DNA of 64,000 nucleotides from Geobacter sp. (GTDB lineage: Bacteria; Desulfobacterota; Desulfuromonadia; Geobacterales; Geobacteraceae): NCBI GenBank assembly GCA_003490025.1, contig DNJC01000076.1:1-64000 (forward strand). The letters run 5' to 3'. The notes under the pieces were generated by a model, which did not search any database, was not told the DNA's origin, and was given only the letters and a program-made list of their open reading frames with translations. Of this stretch, positions 17,530 to 26,607 are shown one piece after another. Numbering within the stretch: the stretch's first letter is position 1; every line of letters starts with the position of its first letter. A program made the translations under genes and the position numbers.

Positions 17530-17928
17530 ATGCCCCGCTCGATTTTCAGCTGGATCTACCCTCCGACCTGTTTCGGCCTTCCCGAGTTGGAGAGCCGCCG
17601 CTGCGCCCTCTGTGGCAACCTCTGTGTCGATTGCACATGCCCTGAATGCGAACATCCTGTTTTCACCGGGGAACAAGAGGGGAAGTGCGGTGTGCGGGGA
17701 TGCCTGGAGCACCTGCTTGACCGCGATCTGGTTGCGTGGATCGAGGTACTGGACAACCGCCTCACCTCGTTGCGGGAAGAGGCGCAGCGGAGGGAAGTAC
17801 CGACTTTGCCTTGCCCGGAGTGCGGAGAAGTGCAGATGATAAACATCTACAACGGCGGCCCCTACCTGTGTCACGGCCACTTCTACGCGGGAGAGAAGTA
17901 CGGCTGGATGAGAAAGGAACAGTACTGA
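17530..17928 (+). CDS. Cys-rich small protein of unknown function
   Basis: A 132-residue protein with four Cys clusters that look like zinc-binding knuckles: RRCALCGNLCVDCTCPEC (about 23-40), KCGVRGC (about 52-58), LPCPECG (about 93-99) and a lone LCHGH (about 114). The start is ATG 17530, because GAGGAGGG lies 5 nt before it; in-frame codons upstream lack such a site. No named family is recognised. The middle (WIEVLDNRLTSLREEAQRRE) is helical. A nucleic-acid or protein-binding zinc protein is plausible but not shown. Confidence 0.65.
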   Translation: MPRSIFSWIYPPTCFGLPELESRRCALCGNLCVDCTCPECEHPVFTGEQEGKCGVRGCLEHLLDRDLVAWIEVLDNRLTSLREEAQRREVPTLPCPECGEVQMINIYNGGPYLCHGHFYAGEKYGWMRKEQY

Positions 17929-18146
17929 ACCCGCGCCTGCCTTTTTCTTCGAACTTCCTGAACTAACCCCTGCCGGCACAGCACCCCCTCTGTTTTGCCT
18001 TGCACACGCCAAGCGGTGAAGTCATCGCTAAGTTGGTGCAGAACGCTGTTGAATATTGTCAGGCGTTGCTGTAAATAGGGCGTGGCATCACATCTGTCTC
18101 CGGTCCCGTTGAGCAAAACGAGTAGACAGCATGCCTTAGCGGCTAT

Positions 18147-18196
18147 CTTCCGCTATACGTCCCTTCCCCTTCAAGGGGGAGGCCAGGTGGGGGATG
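18147..18196. repeat. Second copy (left half) of the CTTCCGCT palindromic element
   Basis: This matches the left part of the element at 12511-12597 with few changes (CTTCCGCTATACGTCCC, then CCCCTTCAAGGGGGAGGCC). The right half is missing or replaced. The G-rich end merges with the GAGGGGAG ribosome binding site of the glycerate kinase gene. The rest of the spacer from 17929 holds nothing else I can identify. Confidence 0.7.
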
Positions 18197-18212
18197 GGTG
18201 GAGGGGAGCTAT

Positions 18213-19484
18213 ATGGAACCATGCCATTTGTTGCAGCAGATGTTCGAAGCCGCCGTGAGGTCGGCGAGGCCGGAGGCCTGCATCCCGCAGCACCTCCCCG
18301 CCCCCCCTTACGGGAGGCTCATCGTCATCGGTGCGGGGAAGGCGTCCGCGGCAATGGCGCGAGCCTTCGAGGAGGCCTGGGATGGTGAGATCTCGGGCGG
18401 TCTGGTGGTGACCCGTTACGGGTATGAGGTTCCCTGTTCGCGTATCGAAGTCGTCGCCGCAGCGCATCCGGTCCCCGATCAGGCCGGGATGACCGCCGCC
18501 GCCCGCATGCTGGAACTGGTGCAGGGGCTGCGGCAGGAAGACCTCGTGCTCTGCCTGATCTCTGGGGGCGGTTCGGCGCTTCTGCCGCTTCCTTTGCCCG
18601 GCGTGACCTTGGCGGACAAGCAGGAGATAAGCCGCCAGTTGCTGAAGTCCGGGGCGAGCATAAGCGAGATCAACTGCGTCCGGCGGCACCTCTCCGCCAT
18701 CAAGGGGGGGCGCTTGGCCGCGGCGTGCCATCCGGCGCGGGTGTTGACGCTGGCCATTTCCGACGTCCCCGGCGACAACCCGGCGGACATCGCGTCCGGA
18801 CCGACCGTGGCCGATCCCACCACCTGCGCCGAGGCCCTGGCCATCATCCGGCGCTACAAGATATCCCTTCCCGGCCCGCTGCTCCACTGCCTGGAGTCCG
18901 GATCGGGGGAGAGTGTGAAGCCCGGCGATGTCCGGATGTCCAACGCGGAGTACCGGCTGGTGGCCACGCCGCAGGGAGCACTTGAGGCCGCCGCGCTGGT
19001 GGCTCAGGAGCACGGCGTCACGCCGCACATCTTGAGCGACCGGATCGAGGGAGAGGCGAGGGACGTGGGGAAGGCGCTGGCGGGCATCGCCTTGCAGGTC
19101 GCCGAGAAACAGCAGCCGTTTGTCCCTCCCTGCGTGCTTCTTTCGGGAGGCGAAACCACCGTGACGGTCCGTGGCACGGGCCGCGGCGGTCGCAACGTCG
19201 AGTTCCTGCTTTCAATGGGAGTGGCCCTGGACGGAGCGGCGGGGATTTACGCCTTGGCGGGAGACACCGACGGGGTGGACGGTCAGGAGGAGATAGCCGG
19301 AGCCTTTCTCGCTCCCGACACCTTGCAGCGCGCCTGGGAGAAGGGGGTGAACCCAAAGGTCAGCCTTGACAACAACGACGGCCACGGCTTTTTCCAGGGG
19401 TTGGGCGATTCCCTCGTTACCGGGCCTACGCTCACCAACGTCAACGATTTCAGGGCGATTTTGATAACGGGAGAGGGTCGGTAG
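18213..19484 (+). CDS. Glycerate 2-kinase (MOFRL/GckA type)
   Basis: A 423-residue class II glycerate kinase that phosphorylates D-glycerate to 2-phosphoglycerate with ATP. The N-terminal DUF4147 domain shows RLIVIGAGKASAAMARAFE, AHPVPD, CLISGGGSALLPLP, INCVRRHLSAIKGGRLA and ISDVPGDNPADIASGP. The C-terminal MOFRL domain shows LLSGGETTVTVRGTGRGGRN, AGDTDGVDG and NNDGHGFF. I chose ATG 18213 with GAGGGGAG upstream rather than the GTG at 18198. It stands alone; the convergent four-helix-bundle gene ends 25 bp after it. Confidence 0.9.
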   Translation: MEPCHLLQQMFEAAVRSARPEACIPQHLPAPPYGRLIVIGAGKASAAMARAFEEAWDGEISGGLVVTRYGYEVPCSRIEVVAAAHPVPDQAGMTAAARMLELVQGLRQEDLVLCLISGGGSALLPLPLPGVTLADKQEISRQLLKSGASISEINCVRRHLSAIKGGRLAAACHPARVLTLAISDVPGDNPADIASGPTVADPTTCAEALAIIRRYKISLPGPLLHCLESGSGESVKPGDVRMSNAEYRLVATPQGALEAAALVAQEHGVTPHILSDRIEGEARDVGKALAGIALQVAEKQQPFVPPCVLLSGGETTVTVRGTGRGGRNVEFLLSMGVALDGAAGIYALAGDTDGVDGQEEIAGAFLAPDTLQRAWEKGVNPKVSLDNNDGHGFFQGLGDSLVTGPTLTNVNDFRAILITGEGR

Positions 19485-19509
19485 GAGACAGGGCGGCGGT
19501 AGGAGTCTT

Positions 19510-20178
19510 CTATTTCTTTGCCAGCACGTTGTATTGCTGTTCCCGCGCCTGAAGCCGTGCCCGGGTCATCCGTTCGCGCAGTCCCCCGTCCTTCAGGAAA
19601 GACTTCTCCAGTCCCTTCAGTTGCCGGTCCAGGAGGAAATTTGCCTGGTGGATGAGGCAGATGGCGATATTTGCCAGTACTTCGGCGGGGCGCGTTTCAG
19701 TAAACTCGCGAAAAAGCTCGAAAGAGAGCGGGGTGCTTTTAGCCAGGTTGCGTACGTACCGTGCTTCGCGGCCGTCCTTGTCCCAGGTTTGCAGGTCGCG
19801 GACTTTCAGGTAGTCCCCGTAATCTTCCAGCAGTTCTTCGAGGCTCGCCCGGGCCACGTTCGTCAGTTTGATTTCAGTTTCCTTGGAGGTTGTGGCAGCC
19901 TTGCTTCCTTCGATGATGTTCTGTTTGCCCGACCGGGCAGCCTGCACCATCTGGTCGACGGTGCGGTCACCCCTGGCGAGAAAGCGGCGGCAGAAGCGGT
20001 AGGTGATTTCGTAGATCACCACCGATTTCTGGTAGGAAAGCAGCGTCCGGTAGTCCCCGCGGGGAGGCAAAAGGTTGTTGTGGGAGTTCTGGGAGTTCTG
20101 GGGGGGCTGGGAGTCATGGGAGTCATGGGACGACGAGGCCTTCCCATTCTTCCCATTACTCCCATTGGTTGCTTTCAT
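19510..20178 (-). CDS. Four-helix-bundle protein (23S rRNA IVP-like, suffix-domain type)
   Basis: A 222-residue protein. The first 40 residues are low complexity (Ser/Asn/His/Gln with HDSHDS and QNSQNS doublets from short DNA duplications). The body matches the four-helix-bundle family related to proteins encoded in 23S rRNA intervening sequences: LLSYQKSVVIYEITYRFC near 48, DQMVQAARSGKQNIIEGSKA near 75 and SLEELLEDYGDYL near 112. The C terminus is the longer suffix form. The start is ATG 20178 after a G-rich site; a GTG at 20184 is in frame. These proteins are often found free of rRNA and their function is unknown. Confidence 0.8.
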   Translation of the reverse strand: MKATNGSNGKNGKASSSHDSHDSQPPQNSQNSHNNLLPPRGDYRTLLSYQKSVVIYEITYRFCRRFLARGDRTVDQMVQAARSGKQNIIEGSKAATTSKETEIKLTNVARASLEELLEDYGDYLKVRDLQTWDKDGREARYVRNLAKSTPLSFELFREFTETRPAEVLANIAICLIHQANFLLDRQLKGLEKSFLKDGGLRERMTRARLQAREQQYNVLAKK

Positions 20179-20304
20179 AGTCACCCCCAGGCAAACCGTC
20201 CGTCATAGGGTAGCTTCCGCCCCTCGGGGTTATACTACCAGCTTTTAGCCTGACGGGCAGCGGCACGCTCCAGCGGAGTTCCCTGCAACCGCTACGATTC
20301 CTCC

Positions 20305-20553
20305 TCAGCGGTACTCTTTCCTTTTCCCGCAGATCTCATCGTCTAAAAATGAAGCCAGCACCTTCCGCATGAAGTCGGAGATGTTTTCCGATCCTTCCCT
20401 GACGATCTTGATCGCGGACAACTCCTCGTCGCTGATCCTCAACGAAATCACGTGATACCGTGGGGAGTCCTTCGTCCTCCCCACGGCATCCTTCCTCTTT
20501 GTCGCACCTGTTTTGCTGGACGGTTTCTTCACTTTCCGAAGCATCGTTTTCAA
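20305..20553 (-). CDS. Small ribbon-helix-helix-like protein
   Basis: An 82-residue basic protein. The Lys/Arg-rich first 30 residues are followed by a segment (HVISLRISDEELSAIKIV, then SENISDFMRKVLASFL) that fits a MetJ/Arc-type ribbon-helix-helix fold, so it is probably a DNA-binding regulator or antitoxin-like protein. The start is either TTG 20553 or ATG 20544; the GAGGG site is slightly too near the first and too far from the second. It begins only 13 bp after the lipase stop and could be co-transcribed with fadL and the lipase. Confidence 0.6.
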   Translation of the reverse strand: MKTMLRKVKKPSSKTGATKRKDAVGRTKDSPRYHVISLRISDEELSAIKIVREGSENISDFMRKVLASFLDDEICGKRKEYR

Positions 20554-20566
20554 ACGCCCTCTATCC

Positions 20567-22909
20567 CTACCGGTACCCGAGTATTTCCAGAACGGACGGC
20601 AGGCGTATTTCGCTATCGGCTGCCGGGACCTTCGCCAGCGCCGCGATGGAAGCTGAAGAAGTAGGATCGACTACCACCCCCTTCAGCAGGTAGGCGACCA
20701 ACTGCGTTTGCGCCAATTGAGTGTTGCTCGGAATGGCGTTGTCGATCAGGAAGCCGTGGCCGATGCCGGTCTGGTTGAACTGGAAGTACCCTTCGGCGGG
20801 CGAAGTCCCGGCAATGTCGATGCTCCGCGCGGAGAGGGTCTTCGGCACCATGTTCGCTCCGCTCAGGGTGTACATGAAGGTGGACGGAACCGCGGTGCCG
20901 TTCAGGTAGGCCAGCTGGTTGAACCCAGGAGCAACTGCGGCGCCCGCAGAGCCGAGGATTTCCCTCCCTCCCAGGGCGTTGCCCAGGTAGCGGGTACTCT
21001 CATTGGGGATGACCTGGTCGCCTACCGCCTCCAGCATCACGGTCCTGCCGGAGAGACGGGAAGGGAGACCGGTTGCCAGGGGAGTCGTGACGCTGGCCGG
21101 ATCGACGGGGTCGACGACCGATTGGGTGACCTGGAAGAACTGGTTGTAGGTCGGCGAATCCTTGACGATCCCCATCGCCGCCAGACCGGCGTCTATGCTG
21201 CCGCTGAAGGCGGGGCTGTCCTTCAGCAGGTAAGCGAGCCTGCCGCCCGGGACGCTCAGGAACCCTTTCATGTCGCTGTTCAGCGTCGACTGGAGGTACG
21301 GGATCCCTGAGGTGGCGAGCGTGGTGTTGCCGGCCAGGTAATAGGAGCCGACGATGGAGCCGAGGCTCAAACCGACGAAGGTGACCTCGGTCGGCGGGGC
21401 CGATGTGATGCCGGCGGCGACGAGGCCGCCTGTCTTGGTGGTCAGCTCCAGGCGGTTCAGGTTGAAAGCGGCCTGCTGGATGTTCGAGCGGGTGGCAAGC
21501 GGCGCACCCACAGCGAGGAAATCCTGGCCCCAGAGCGAGCCGGTGGTGTGCCCGGTGACGGCGAGCGCGCCGTGCAGCGGGAGGTCGATGGCCATGACCG
21601 CATAACCTGTGCCGGTTAAGGACTGTGCCAGGGCAAGGACCTGCTCCTTCTGCCCGGTGATGCCGTGCTGGAAGATGACCAGTTTCCCGTTCGGAGCGGC
21701 GGGCACCAGGTAGATGAACGGCACCGTCCTCGGGACATGGTAATAGCTGGTCAGGGTGGCGCCGGAGCGGAAGGGCTGCACGACCCCTGCTGCGGGGTTG
21801 TAGGCGCCTGTCACGCCGGTCAGGTCGCTGGTGGAGCTGTTGGCTGCGACTACGACCGGGTCGACGGAGAGTTCGGCGCTGTTGATGCTCCCGGTGACGA
21901 CGCTGGCAAGGGAGGCGGGGGCGCTGCCGGGGGCGCCGGCGGCGGCCCAGAAGGTCGCAGCAGGGGTGGTCGCCGTGCTCGTGACGTCGTTGGTCCAGCT
22001 CTTGCCGGAGAGCCCCCCAAGCGTCGCGCCGGCTGCCATGGCGCGAAGGGCGCTCTCCACGGGGATGAGCGAGGCGGCGCTGGTGGCGTCCTTGGCGACG
22101 TATCCGGCTGCGGTCGTTATGAACCTCCCCATGAGTGCTATGTCGTTGCGGCTCGCGATCCCGGTGACGGCGGATGCGGCGATGAGGTCGTCCATGACCT
22201 TGGCGTAGCCGGAGAATACGACGGTGGTCCCGCTCGTCTTGTTGGCGCGGATCGCTTCCAGGCGGGCCAGCGGGCCAAGGAGCGGGATCGGCGATTTCAG
22301 GGCGTCGAAATAGGTGGAGCTGCATACCGGCTTGCCGGTGGCTGCGTCTTTTACGCCGCTCGTAACCACGTAGAGATACCGGGTCCCGGGAAGCATGGGG
22401 AAGTTCGGGAACAAGAAGACATCAGTCCCGCCGGCGGTGTACTTGCGGCTGAACATCCCGGAAACATCGGTGAAGGTGAGCGGGTTGTTCTCCGTGGCCG
22501 AGCTGGCACTGCTGTCGCCGGTGACCTGGAATACCTTGACGGTCGAGGCGGTAACGGACGTCGGGTCGAGCGCCGCGGCGAAGCGGAGGTAGATCGGGGC
22601 GTTCAGGCCCGCGACGGCGTTGGTGTTCCCCACCTCCTTCAGGTTGACGTAGGAGAGCGCCTCGGGAGGCGTCATCGGCTTGTTCGCCGGGCGAGCCCCG
22701 GTGTAGGAGGAGTACGGGTCGATGTAGTTGGTAAGCGGGTTTCTCGCGGTCGCCGTGGCAAGGACGTTCGGCAGCGGAATGATGCTGGCGGCCGGGTCGA
22801 AGAGGGCCGCGTTGGTGCTAGTGGAGCCGGTCTGGGACGTGTCGGAACTGCAACCCACCGCCAGCAGGAAAAACAGATAGGTCAGGGCTCTAGCTAAAAG
22901 CGATTTCAT
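20567..22909 (-). CDS. VolA-like surface lipoprotein lipase
   Basis: A 780-residue lipoprotein with signal peptide and lipobox LLAVGC (Cys near residue 20). The N-terminal part matches the bacterial virulence-factor lipase N-terminal domain (PLPNVLATATARNPLTNYID near 46) with an Ig-like segment (LRFAAALDPTSVTASTVKVF). The C-terminal half is an alpha/beta hydrolase with nucleophile elbow VGLSLGSIVGSYY near 530 and the likely catalytic His in TGIGHGFLIDN near 740. It lies 47 bp downstream of fadL in one operon. In Vibrio cholerae the lysophospholipase VolA is linked to fadL in the same way and releases fatty acids at the surface for uptake. The same role is inferred here. Confidence 0.85.
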   Translation of the reverse strand: MKSLLARALTYLFFLLAVGCSSDTSQTGSTSTNAALFDPAASIIPLPNVLATATARNPLTNYIDPYSSYTGARPANKPMTPPEALSYVNLKEVGNTNAVAGLNAPIYLRFAAALDPTSVTASTVKVFQVTGDSSASSATENNPLTFTDVSGMFSRKYTAGGTDVFLFPNFPMLPGTRYLYVVTSGVKDAATGKPVCSSTYFDALKSPIPLLGPLARLEAIRANKTSGTTVVFSGYAKVMDDLIAASAVTGIASRNDIALMGRFITTAAGYVAKDATSAASLIPVESALRAMAAGATLGGLSGKSWTNDVTSTATTPAATFWAAAGAPGSAPASLASVVTGSINSAELSVDPVVVAANSSTSDLTGVTGAYNPAAGVVQPFRSGATLTSYYHVPRTVPFIYLVPAAPNGKLVIFQHGITGQKEQVLALAQSLTGTGYAVMAIDLPLHGALAVTGHTTGSLWGQDFLAVGAPLATRSNIQQAAFNLNRLELTTKTGGLVAAGITSAPPTEVTFVGLSLGSIVGSYYLAGNTTLATSGIPYLQSTLNSDMKGFLSVPGGRLAYLLKDSPAFSGSIDAGLAAMGIVKDSPTYNQFFQVTQSVVDPVDPASVTTPLATGLPSRLSGRTVMLEAVGDQVIPNESTRYLGNALGGREILGSAGAAVAPGFNQLAYLNGTAVPSTFMYTLSGANMVPKTLSARSIDIAGTSPAEGYFQFNQTGIGHGFLIDNAIPSNTQLAQTQLVAYLLKGVVVDPTSSASIAALAKVPAADSEIRLPSVLEILGYR

Positions 22910-22956
22910 ATCATCACCTCGAAATGTTTGTTAACACCGATGGAAACAGCCGGTGC

Positions 22957-24282
22957 CTAGAATTTGACGGTCATGTTTGCCGCAAAGAGGTGGGCGTCGC
23001 TTTTGAAGGTCCCGTTTTCGCCCATTAGGGTCGCACTGTTCTGGTTGTTGACGGTGCGCTCCAGCCAGTGCACCCACATGTAGGCGAGGTCTACCGAGAA
23101 GTGTTCGTTGTGCACGCCAGAGCCGAGGGTGACGTTGTAGCGGTCGGAGTCGGGGAGCATCGGTCCCAGCGTGGAGTCGGGAATGGGATTGTTGTCGTAG
23201 GCGACGCCGGCGCGCAGATCGAGGTTCTTGTTGATGGCGTACTGCCCCCCAAGCTTGTAGCACCAGGCGTCGTGCCAGTTTTTCTCTTCCGGCTTGTTGT
23301 TGAAGTTGTTGAACTGGGAGTTGTGGAAATTGAACTCCAACTCCTGCAACGAACTCCAGCCGGTCCGCTCGGCGTCGAACTCGACGGTCAGCTTCTCGGT
23401 CGGCTGCCAGGCTACGCCGAGTGCGAGGCTGTCCGGGAGGGTGATGGTGGTGGTGACCGGCGAGGTCGCGCGTAATTGCGGGTTGTAGGAAGTGGCGCTG
23501 GCCGACTGCCCGATGGTCGCGGCGCCCGCCTGCGAGGTGGCGAGGAAGTTTGCGTCCCCGTCGATGTGGAGCGTGACCTCGCTTCGGTAGGCGACGCCTA
23601 AGGAGAGCTCCTTGATCGGCTTCCACTTTATCCCCAGGTTGTAGCCCAGGTCCGTGGCCGTCCCGTCGAGCCCCATCACCCCCAGTTCGACCGGCGCGTT
23701 GCCGTTGCTGGCATCTGCGGTGTAAACGGATTTGGACAGGGTGACGATGGCGTGGGTGATATCGAGACCGGCCGCCACCGAGAGGTTCAGGTCCTCGAAC
23801 AGGTAGGCGGCGGTCGGCTGGAAGTTGATCGGCTTGACCGCGATCTCCTGGATCTGGTTCCTGAAGGCGCTGCTGTTGTCCCAGCTTTTCGCCAGGGGGT
23901 AGATGGAGTTCACCCCGAACCCCAGGGTGAGCGGCAGCGCTTCCAGGGTGTAGGTAGCGTAAAGGTTGGGGGCGATGAAAAGGTCCCTCTTCGCCTTTTC
24001 GGAGACCACCGCGGATCCGGAGAGCCCGGTCGTCCCCTCAAACTCGGTCTGCGGGACGAGGATGTTCACCGAGCCCATGCTCACCTGCCCCCCCTTCAGG
24101 AAAGCGATGCCCGCCGGGTTGTAGTACAGGGCGCTCGGGTCGTCAGCTTGCGCGGTGAAGGCGTTTGCCATACCCATCGCCTTTGCCCCCTGCTCGTTGA
24201 TCTTGAGACCCGCTGCGAACGACACGGATGCCGTTGCCATGATCGCGGCGCAGACGGCGGAGCATAACAGTCCTCTTTCCAT
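22957..24282 (-). CDS. fadL: FadL/TodX-family outer membrane fatty acid transporter
   Basis: A 441-residue outer membrane beta-barrel protein with a signal peptide (about 1-23, ending SVSFA) and the FadL N-terminal hatch pattern: GLKINEQGAKAMGMANAF and DDPSALYYNPAGIAFLKGGQ. The C terminus ends in aromatic MTVKF, typical for barrel assembly. It imports long-chain fatty acids or other hydrophobic compounds. AAGGAG precedes the ATG by 6 nt. Its promoter region carries the operator shared with the acyl-CoA synthetase and EMO genes (24381-24397), which links it to the beta-oxidation regulon and supports fatty acids as its cargo. Confidence 0.9.
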   Translation of the reverse strand: MERGLLCSAVCAAIMATASVSFAAGLKINEQGAKAMGMANAFTAQADDPSALYYNPAGIAFLKGGQVSMGSVNILVPQTEFEGTTGLSGSAVVSEKAKRDLFIAPNLYATYTLEALPLTLGFGVNSIYPLAKSWDNSSAFRNQIQEIAVKPINFQPTAAYLFEDLNLSVAAGLDITHAIVTLSKSVYTADASNGNAPVELGVMGLDGTATDLGYNLGIKWKPIKELSLGVAYRSEVTLHIDGDANFLATSQAGAATIGQSASATSYNPQLRATSPVTTTITLPDSLALGVAWQPTEKLTVEFDAERTGWSSLQELEFNFHNSQFNNFNNKPEEKNWHDAWCYKLGGQYAINKNLDLRAGVAYDNNPIPDSTLGPMLPDSDRYNVTLGSGVHNEHFSVDLAYMWVHWLERTVNNQNSATLMGENGTFKSDAHLFAANMTVKF

Positions 24283-24380
24283 TGGTTTCTCCTTTTCCCT
24301 TCGCGAAGACAGTTCGTTGCGTGAGTTGGCCTATCCCGTCATGAAAGTAAAACAATATTTTGGGATAGAGATAAATTACA

Positions 24381-24397
24381 TTGACGTCCATGTCAAG
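24381..24397 (-). promoter_or_regulatory. Operator/promoter of fadL (TTGACATGRRCGTCAA, site 1)
   Basis: Read on the minus strand, TTGACATGGACGTCAA overlaps a -35 box (TTGACA). TATCTC follows 17 bp later as a -10-like hexamer. It is an imperfect palindrome with TTGAC-N6-GTCAA arms. It is the same 16-mer, in the same orientation relative to its gene, as sites at 24700 and 39520. Confidence 0.75.
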
Positions 24398-24699
24398 AAC
24401 AAAAAATACGACAGCCGTAAATAAATTCCGTGCGCAGGGTGAAGTGAGGTGATGAAGGGCGGTGCGGAGGCGTTTGACCAAGTAACATACTGAAAATTGG
24501 CGGCATTGTCCCGTAGCGCACGGGGTGCTGACCGCCGGAAAACGGGGCCGCCGCTATGGGGAGGTGGCGTCCGGCGCGGCAATGACCAGCCGCTCCGACC
24601 CCCCCTCGGCACCCCTGCTGGTACCGCCACAACTCTGCGCCATCCCTGGCGTTTGCCTGTGTTGCGTTGGTATTACGGAAAAATAAAATAGAATTATAC

Positions 24700-24728
24700 T
24701 TGACATGAGCGTCAAGGTTGAGTATGGT
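24700..24728 (+). promoter_or_regulatory. Operator/promoter of acyl-CoA synthetase (site 2)
   Basis: TTGACATGAGCGTCAA (24700-24715) includes the -35 hexamer TTGACA. TATGGT at 24723-24728 is the -10-like hexamer at 17-bp spacing. An in-frame ATG at 24705 lies inside this element and so cannot be the translation start. Confidence 0.75.
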
Positions 24729-24764
24729 TCGGTTAAATTAATTTTCAACAGGTGGTGGCTGGCG

Positions 24765-26573
24765 ATGGGAAATTCATACAGGTCGATTCCGGACATGCTT
24801 CGCCAAAACGCTTCGAGGTTTGAGGGGCATCTGGCGCTTAAGTACAGAAAGCGCGGGAGATACGTCACCCTGAGCTACGGGGAGTTTTACGAGAGGGCGC
24901 TGATGGCGGCCCGCGGCCTGAAGAAGGTGAACGTGCAGCCGGGAGACCGGGTTGCCATACTCTCGGAGAACCGGGCCGGCTGGGTCATCGCCGACATGGG
25001 GATACTGTGCGCCGGGGCGGTCACGGTCCCGATCTATCCGACCAACACGCCGGAGCAGGTCCAGTACATGCTGAACCATTCGGGCGCCAAGGTCGTCTTC
25101 GTGTCGAGCAAGTTCCAGTACGCCAAGCTCCTGAAGGTGAGGGACGAGATTCCCGGGGTGGAGCTGGTCGTTTCCTTCGAGAGGTTCCTGGGCGACGCGC
25201 GGCTCCCGGTCTGCAGCTTCTACCAGCTTTCCGAGATAGACGATCCCATCACCGAAGCGGAGAGAAACGAGATCGAGGCGTGCATCGACGGCATAGGGGA
25301 AGACGACCTCCTCACCCTGATCTACACCTCCGGGACCACGGGGGTGCCGAAGGGGGTCATGCTTTCCCACGGCAACATCCTCTCCAACAACCGCTTCCTC
25401 ACCGAGCAAAGCGGCGCGGTGGGCGACCGCGACATCCTCTTGAGCTTCCTGCCGCTTTCCCACGTCCTGGAACGCTCCGCGGGCTACTACATGGCGGTCA
25501 GAAACGGCGCCCTGATAGTCTTCGCCGACAGCATCGAGAAAATCCCGGAAAACATGATGGAAGTGAGCCCGACGGTCATGGTGAGCGTGCCGAGGCTTTT
25601 CGAGAAGATCTATCACCGCATCTACGAGAACGCCCACCACATGCCGCTCCTGAAACGAACCCTTTTCCACTGGGCCGTGGAGGTCGGCAAGAAGTTCGTC
25701 GAGGCGAAGTACATCCGGAAGGAGCACTCTTCCCTGCTCGCCTTCAAATACGCCCTCTGCGACCGGCTGGTATTCGGCAAGATCAGGGCGCGCTTCGGCG
25801 GCAGCATGAAGATGTGCTGCTGCGGCGGCGCTCCGCTGGACAAGACCATCAACGAGTTCTTCTGGGTGATCGGGCTCCCGATCTTCGAGGGGTACGGCCT
25901 CACCGAGACAAGCCCCGCGGTCTCCTTCAACAGCTTCGAAAACCTCAGGTTCGGGTCGGTGGGGGTCGCGCTGAAGCAGACCGAGATCAAGGTGGCGGAA
26001 GACGGGGAGATCCTGGTGAAGGGGCCGCAGGTGATGCTCGGCTACTACCAGGACGAGGCGGCCACGGCGGAGGCGGTCCAGGACGGCTGGTTCAGGACCG
26101 GCGACATCGGGCACGTCGACGACGGTTTCGTGTACATCACGGACCGCAAGAAGGAGCTGATCATCACCGCCGGCGGCAAGAACATCGCGCCGCAGCCGAT
26201 AGAGAACGAGTTCAAGATGGACAAGTACATCTCCTCGGCGTTCGTCTACGGCGACCGGAAGCCCTACCTGGTGGCCCTGGTGGTCCCCAACATCGAAAGG
26301 GTGCTTGAATTCGCCAAGGCAAAGCATATAGATTACGTCGACGTCGACGACCTCGTGATACACAAGGCGGTGTACAGGCTCTTCGAACTGCGCATCGAGG
26401 AGATAAACCAGAAGCTCGCGAAGTTTGAGAGCATCAAGAAATTCGTGCTGCTGCCGCGCGACTTCTCGGTCGACACCGGAGAGCTGACGGCGACGCTCAA
26501 ACTGAGACGCAAGGTCATTTACGAGAAATACAAGGAAAAGATAGAGGAACTCTACGCCGACAACGGCAACTAG
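24765..26573 (+). CDS. Long-chain acyl-CoA synthetase (AMP-forming)
   Basis: A 602-residue ligase that activates fatty acids to acyl-CoA with ATP and CoA. Adenylation motifs are complete: LIYTSGTTGVPKGVMLSHGN (A3), GYGLTETSP (A5), GWFRTGDIGHVDDG (A7), ITDRKKELIITAGGKN (A8) and a C-terminal catalytic Lys region TATLKLRRK. It resembles the FadD15/long-chain group, which includes eukaryotic-like ACS enzymes. ATG 24765 was chosen because the promoter/operator occupies 24700-24728. It is the first gene of the beta-oxidation operon; the FadN-type gene starts 34 bp downstream. Confidence 0.92.
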   Translation: MGNSYRSIPDMLRQNASRFEGHLALKYRKRGRYVTLSYGEFYERALMAARGLKKVNVQPGDRVAILSENRAGWVIADMGILCAGAVTVPIYPTNTPEQVQYMLNHSGAKVVFVSSKFQYAKLLKVRDEIPGVELVVSFERFLGDARLPVCSFYQLSEIDDPITEAERNEIEACIDGIGEDDLLTLIYTSGTTGVPKGVMLSHGNILSNNRFLTEQSGAVGDRDILLSFLPLSHVLERSAGYYMAVRNGALIVFADSIEKIPENMMEVSPTVMVSVPRLFEKIYHRIYENAHHMPLLKRTLFHWAVEVGKKFVEAKYIRKEHSSLLAFKYALCDRLVFGKIRARFGGSMKMCCCGGAPLDKTINEFFWVIGLPIFEGYGLTETSPAVSFNSFENLRFGSVGVALKQTEIKVAEDGEILVKGPQVMLGYYQDEAATAEAVQDGWFRTGDIGHVDDGFVYITDRKKELIITAGGKNIAPQPIENEFKMDKYISSAFVYGDRKPYLVALVVPNIERVLEFAKAKHIDYVDVDDLVIHKAVYRLFELRIEEINQKLAKFESIKKFVLLPRDFSVDTGELTATLKLRRKVIYEKYKEKIEELYADNGN

Positions 26574-26607
26574 GCTTGCCGCGTCATTACAGACAGGGAG
26601 GAATGAA

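Larger units (their letters stand above)
24283..24764. other. Divergent control region fadL / acyl-CoA synthetase
   Basis: This 482-bp region holds two copies of the shared operator, one facing each gene. Between them (about 24420-24690) I see no gene; short frames on both strands lack ribosome binding sites. Confidence 0.6.

Noticed and set aside
24420..24690. Short open frames on both strands between fadL and the acyl-CoA synthetase
   Set aside because: No ribosome binding sites or domains; the region is a control region with two operators.
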